Shown one piece after another: positions 63,972 through 64,000 of a stretch of DNA of 64,000 nucleotides (its first letter is position 1; each line of letters starts with the position of its first letter). Made by a program: the position numbers and the translations under genes. Below the pieces are notes generated by a model. The model was not told where the DNA came from. It ran no database searches and saw only the letters and a program-made list of their open reading frames with translations. Source of the DNA: JAKAVN01 sp963796565 (GTDB taxonomy: Bacteria; Desulfobacterota; Binatia; Binatales; Binataceae); contig CAWCMA010000010.1 of NCBI GenBank assembly GCA_963796565.1, positions 124,001-188,000 on the forward strand. Reading direction: 5' to 3'.

Positions 63972-64000
63972 GCTGCGCGGGCGGGACACGGGATAATCGA

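Overview
The window is a 64 kb piece of a GC-rich bacterial chromosome. It is densely coded and carries short stretches of visibly lower GC (about 3.45-5.4 kb, 28.8-31.4 kb, 33.7-34.3 kb). The gene content suggests a Gram-negative, probably uncultured soil or sediment bacterium of the Binatota / former deltaproteobacterial type: an OmpA-type lipoprotein, glycine-zipper lipoproteins, SppA, CaiB-type CoA transferase, acyl-CoA dehydrogenase, crotonase, an LLM flavin oxidoreductase and a DUF3501/rubrerythrin operon. This taxonomic guess is inference; no rRNA gene is present.

Layout. 0-3.4 kb: a lower-glycolysis operon (gap, cut by the window edge, then pgk, tpiA), secG and tRNA-Leu(GAG). 3.45-6.4 kb: a low-GC insertion behind the tRNA with the DUF5131/TcmP pair, then a SPL-type radical SAM gene. 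6.6-13.8 kb: a stress protein, a BNR-repeat protein, a formyltransferase, a crotonase, an alpha/beta hydrolase and a secreted phosphodiesterase, with REP-like repeats between the last two. 13.8-22.7 kb: MFS transporter, SppA, acyl-CoA dehydrogenase, CoA transferase, a Fur-family regulator and a two-domain UspA. 22.8-28.6 kb: a very large secreted S53 peptidase and an OmpA-type lipoprotein. 28.8-32.9 kb: a PstI/BsuBI-type restriction-modification locus with a frameshifted nuclease, then Dam and a DsbA-like gene. 33-39 kb: NUDIX hydrolase, gamma-glutamyltransferase, a cyclase-family protein and three tandem glycine-zipper lipoproteins. 38.5-42.1 kb: an ECF sigma factor with an unusual alkyltransferase, two carboxymuconolactone-decarboxylase-like genes and NnrU. 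42.2-50.7 kb: tatD, ilvA, a MerR-TPR protein, hisHF with an archaeal-type lumazine synthase, and a D-amino-acid pair. 50.8-64 kb: LLM oxidoreductase, DUF1499 protein, metH, a sensor kinase, the rubrerythrin / Fe-S protein / DUF3501 operon, a WecA-like fusion and a cupin.

The most notable observation is the gene at 40249-40770. Its reading frame is broken by one TGA at exactly the second position of a CxxC redox motif. The TGA is followed, 20 nt later, by the GGT apical loop of a perfect 8-bp hairpin, as in bacterial SECIS elements. It reads as a selenoprotein (Cys77-x-x-Sec80) that an ordinary gene caller would split in two. A tandem paralogue has Tyr at that position.

Other points of interest are an O6-alkylguanine alkyltransferase with the Ada zinc domain moved to its C-terminus, a perfect 19-bp Fur/PerR-like operator before rubrerythrin, a dispersed REP-like repeat family, an archaeal-type RibH, and the restriction gene broken at a homopolymer.
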